The notes beneath the pieces were generated by a model. The model was not told the origin of the DNA, did not search any database, and saw only the letters and a program-made list of their open reading frames with translations. Of a stretch of DNA of 64,000 nt, positions 62,165 to 64,000 are shown piece by piece. The stretch is from Mesorhizobium helmanticense (GTDB lineage Bacteria; Pseudomonadota; Alphaproteobacteria; Rhizobiales; Rhizobiaceae): NCBI RefSeq assembly GCF_003034915.1, contig NZ_PZJX01000027.1, forward strand, positions 62,001-126,000. The letters run 5' to 3'. The position numbers and the translations under genes were made by a program. How positions within the stretch are numbered: position 1 is the first letter of the stretch; each line of letters starts with the position of its first letter.

Positions 62165-62649
62165 GAGCGGCCCTGTGCGGCGTCGCGCGCGAGGAACATG
62201 ACGGTGTTTTCGAGATCGAAAACGCTTTCGCCGCGCTGGTTGAAAAGCTCGCTGCGCATGGTGACAAGGCCGAGCTGGGGCTTGGACTTGGACAAGCGCT
62301 TGGCAAGGACGGTGGTGTTGCCGCTCAGGACGTCGCCGGCCAGCACCGGTTTCTTCCACCGGACCTGGTCGACCCCAGGGGCGCCCTGACAGGTCGAATC
62401 GAGCAGGAAGGCGTCGCACAGCATGCGCATGAACATCGCGCAGGTGTGCCAGCCGGAGGCCGCCAGGCCGCCCAGGATGCTGGCCTTGCCCGCCGCCTCG
62501 TCGAGATGCATCGGCTGCGCATCGAATTCCTGCGCGAATTCGATGATCTCGGCAGCGCTTACCAGCTTGGTGCCGAGGTCGAGCGACGCGCCCTCGACGA
62601 AATCCTCATAGGCCCAGGTCTTTTCGGTGGCCCAAGTCTTTCCGGTCAT
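62161..62649 (-). CDS. MaoC-like hot-dog fold dehydratase (second)
   Basis: A 162-residue MaoC-like protein, paralogous to the downstream gene: IIEFAQEFDAQPMHLDEAAGKASILGGLAASGWHTC. The Asp/His pair of the active site lies in FDAQPMHLDE. It begins MTGKTWATEKTWAYEDFVEG. As the first gene of a two-gene MaoC operon it likely hydrates enoyl-CoA esters together with its neighbour; the pathway is unclear. Confidence 0.87.
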   Translation of the reverse strand: MTGKTWATEKTWAYEDFVEGASLDLGTKLVSAAEIIEFAQEFDAQPMHLDEAAGKASILGGLAASGWHTCAMFMRMLCDAFLLDSTCQGAPGVDQVRWKKPVLAGDVLSGNTTVLAKRLSKSKPQLGLVTMRSELFNQRGESVFDLENTVMFLARDAAQGRS

Positions 62650-62751
62650 AATCTGGAATCCGGTTCAAGATTGTACGATCCACGGATCGGCGTTCCCGGA
62701 TGCAGGCCGGACAGGCTTTGGTCAAGTGATTTCTAGTGAGCCAAGCCTTGC

Positions 62752-63726
62752 TCAGAGCCAGCCGCGGCGGCGGAAATACCAGAACGGCAGGATCGCCGAC
62801 AGGATCATCAAGCCAATGGCGAAGGGGTAGCCGAAGTTCCAGGTCAGTTCGGGCATGACATTGAAATTCATGCCGTAGATCGAGGCGACCAGCGTCGGCG
62901 GCAGGAAGATGACGGCGGCGACGGAGAAGATCTTGATGATGGCGTTCTGCTCGATCGAAATCATGCCAAGCGTCGCGTCGAGCAGGAAGGAGATCTTCTG
63001 CGACAGGAAGGTGGCATGGTCGGCCAGAGACAGCACGTCGCGCGACAAGGTCTTGATGCGCGCCCGGATGTCCTTGCTCATTTTTGTCTGCGTCGAGGCA
63101 TGGGCGAGGAAGCCAGCGAGGCGCTGCAGCGAAATCAGGCTGTCGCGGATCGAGGAGGCGATGTCCTCCTTGCGGCCGATGGCTTTCAGCAGCTCCTGGA
63201 AATCGCGGTTGCGCTTGGAAACCTTGGTCGATCTCGCCTCGAAGATATCGCGCGAGATCGTCTCGATGTCGCGGCCGGCGCGTTCCAGAATGTCGGCCAG
63301 GCGGTCGACGATGGCCTCCAGCAGGCCGATCAGGATGGTGTCGCTGCTGGTGCACCCGGTCGCCACCTTCTCGGCGCGCAGCGGAAAGGTCGTGAAGGCC
63401 TTGGGTTCGTGGTACCGCACGGTGACCAGCCTGTTGCCGGCCAAGACAAAGGTGACCGGCGACATCAGCGGATCGTCGGCCTCGGTCTGGGCGGGGAGCG
63501 TGGCGGTCATGAAATAGGCGCCGTCCTCGACATAGAGGCGGCTGGAAATCTCGATCTCCTCCATCTCCTCGCGCGTCGGAATGGCGACGCCGAGCCAGGT
63601 TTCGATGGTGGCTTCCTCTTCCTTCGTCGGGCTGAGGAGATCGGCCCAGACCACCCTGTCGCCGCTTGCCAGGAGATCGTCGACGACGCGCAGGCGATCA
63701 TTCTCCACGACGAAGGCCTTGATCAT
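62752..63726 (-). CDS. corA: CorA-family Mg2+/Co2+ transporter
   Basis: A 324-residue pentameric divalent-metal channel. The long cytoplasmic N-terminus is helix-rich. Two C-terminal transmembrane helices (about 265-285 and 298-315) flank the selectivity motif YGMNFNVMPE (GMN). The short basic C-terminus ends RRRGWL. A clear sigma70-like promoter lies at 63835-63863. Family identity is certain; some relatives export Zn or other metals. Confidence 0.93.
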   Translation of the reverse strand: MIKAFVVENDRLRVVDDLLASGDRVVWADLLSPTKEEEATIETWLGVAIPTREEMEEIEISSRLYVEDGAYFMTATLPAQTEADDPLMSPVTFVLAGNRLVTVRYHEPKAFTTFPLRAEKVATGCTSSDTILIGLLEAIVDRLADILERAGRDIETISRDIFEARSTKVSKRNRDFQELLKAIGRKEDIASSIRDSLISLQRLAGFLAHASTQTKMSKDIRARIKTLSRDVLSLADHATFLSQKISFLLDATLGMISIEQNAIIKIFSVAAVIFLPPTLVASIYGMNFNVMPELTWNFGYPFAIGLMILSAILPFWYFRRRGWL

Positions 63727-63834
63727 CGCCGGTCTCCCTTGCTGGGGCCAAAGAGGTTTTCGTTCGTAGCGACGCGTCGTTTCGGATGCGGGGCGGGGAC
63801 AGGCATATGGACGAAGCCCGGCCGGTGCAGACGC

Positions 63835-63863
63835 CCCTTAGACCCGTCGCCAGGGGCAGTCAA
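63835..63863 (-). promoter_or_regulatory. Predicted promoter of corA
   Basis: On the minus strand, TTGACT (63858-63863), a 17-nt spacer and TAAGGG (63835-63840). The start codon lies 108 nt past the -10, leaving a 5' leader of about 100 nt with room for Mg2+-responsive control, though I see no defined riboswitch. Confidence 0.5.
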
Positions 63864-63947
63864 GCGATGCGGAGAGGCTTGTCTCCAGCCTGCACGAAGC
63901 TGTGATCGGCGGCCGTCGGGCCAGCCGCCGCGAGACCTTTTGCCGGC

Positions 63948-64000
63948 TCAGGTGTTGAACTTGAACAGCATAATGTCGCCGTCCTGGACGACATACTCCT
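63948..64000 (-). CDS. ychF: Redox-regulated ATPase YchF (OBG-like), C-terminal fragment
   Basis: The last 17 codons of a minus-strand gene that continues beyond the window: EYVVQDGDIMLFKFNT then stop. This matches the end of the TGS domain of YchF/OLA1, whose family ends in a V-x-D-G-D-x-M-x-F-x-F-N motif. Only this fragment is present, so the rest of the gene cannot be judged. Confidence 0.75.
   Translation of the reverse strand, partial: EYVVQDGDIMLFKFNT

Noticed and set aside
63727..63834. Magnesium riboswitch in the corA leader
   Set aside because: The leader is about 100 nt, but I could not draw a conserved ykoK-type or mgtA-type structure in it.

Overview
This window reads as chromosomal DNA from a high-GC alphaproteobacterium of the order Hyphomicrobiales (Rhizobiales), most likely Mesorhizobium or a close relative. 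The evidence is a fused trpE(G) behind a leaderless trpL leader peptide, a choline-specific choXWV transporter, unfused petA-petB-petC, an aerobic hemF, a second-type ClpS, and intergenic palindromes of the CTTCTCCCC/GGGGAGAAG kind common in rhizobia. Genes are tightly packed, with many 1-4 nt stop/start overlaps. I see no rRNA, tRNA, CRISPR array, prophage or complete insertion sequence.

Region 1-7.3 kb: the end of a dipeptide/oligopeptide ABC transporter (two ATPases), an AbrB-type membrane protein, a PadR / HAAS(DUF1700) / GIN(DUF2807) trio with a clear promoter-operator, a monooxygenase-SDR-DsrE cluster, and a secreted protein built from two copies of a cysteine-rich domain. Region 7.3-18.8 kb: CDF metal transporter and trpE(G) with a complete attenuator, a zinc deacylase, an MFS exporter, a flavin disulfide reductase with a DUF4126 partner, an acetyltransferase, and a QseBC-like two-component pair facing a PepSY protein and a cytochrome b561. 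Two mirror-image 16-bp boxes lie between the divergent operons.

Region 18.8-30.3 kb: an AraC remnant, formate-tetrahydrofolate ligase, then a five-gene minus-strand operon (coiled-coil protein, unknown protein, AAA+ ATPase, unknown protein, DUF2333 membrane protein). This is the best candidate here for an undescribed system. Cytochrome c, a glycosyltransferase and thymidine kinase follow. Region 30.3-37.6 kb: choXWV, an EnvZ/OmpR-like pair, two small secreted proteins, a small membrane protein and ClpS.

Region 37.6-47.2 kb: a minus-strand MoxR-DUF58-DUF4159-membrane protein operon and a plus-strand DUF1285-NUDIX-CCA-transferase operon. Region 47.2-56.6 kb: small DUF proteins, hemF, SoxR with a sox box, TrmL, two ABC exporter half-transporters and a VapBC-like toxin-antitoxin pair. 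Region 56.8-64 kb: petABC with a terminator, an FMN-dependent hydroxy-acid dehydrogenase, apt, a composite palindromic repeat, two MaoC-type hydratases, CorA, and the last residues of the YchF GTPase/ATPase.

All product names come from reading the translated sequence for family motifs. No database search was run. Start codons were chosen from ribosome-binding sites, overlaps and family length, and several differ from the longest reading frame.
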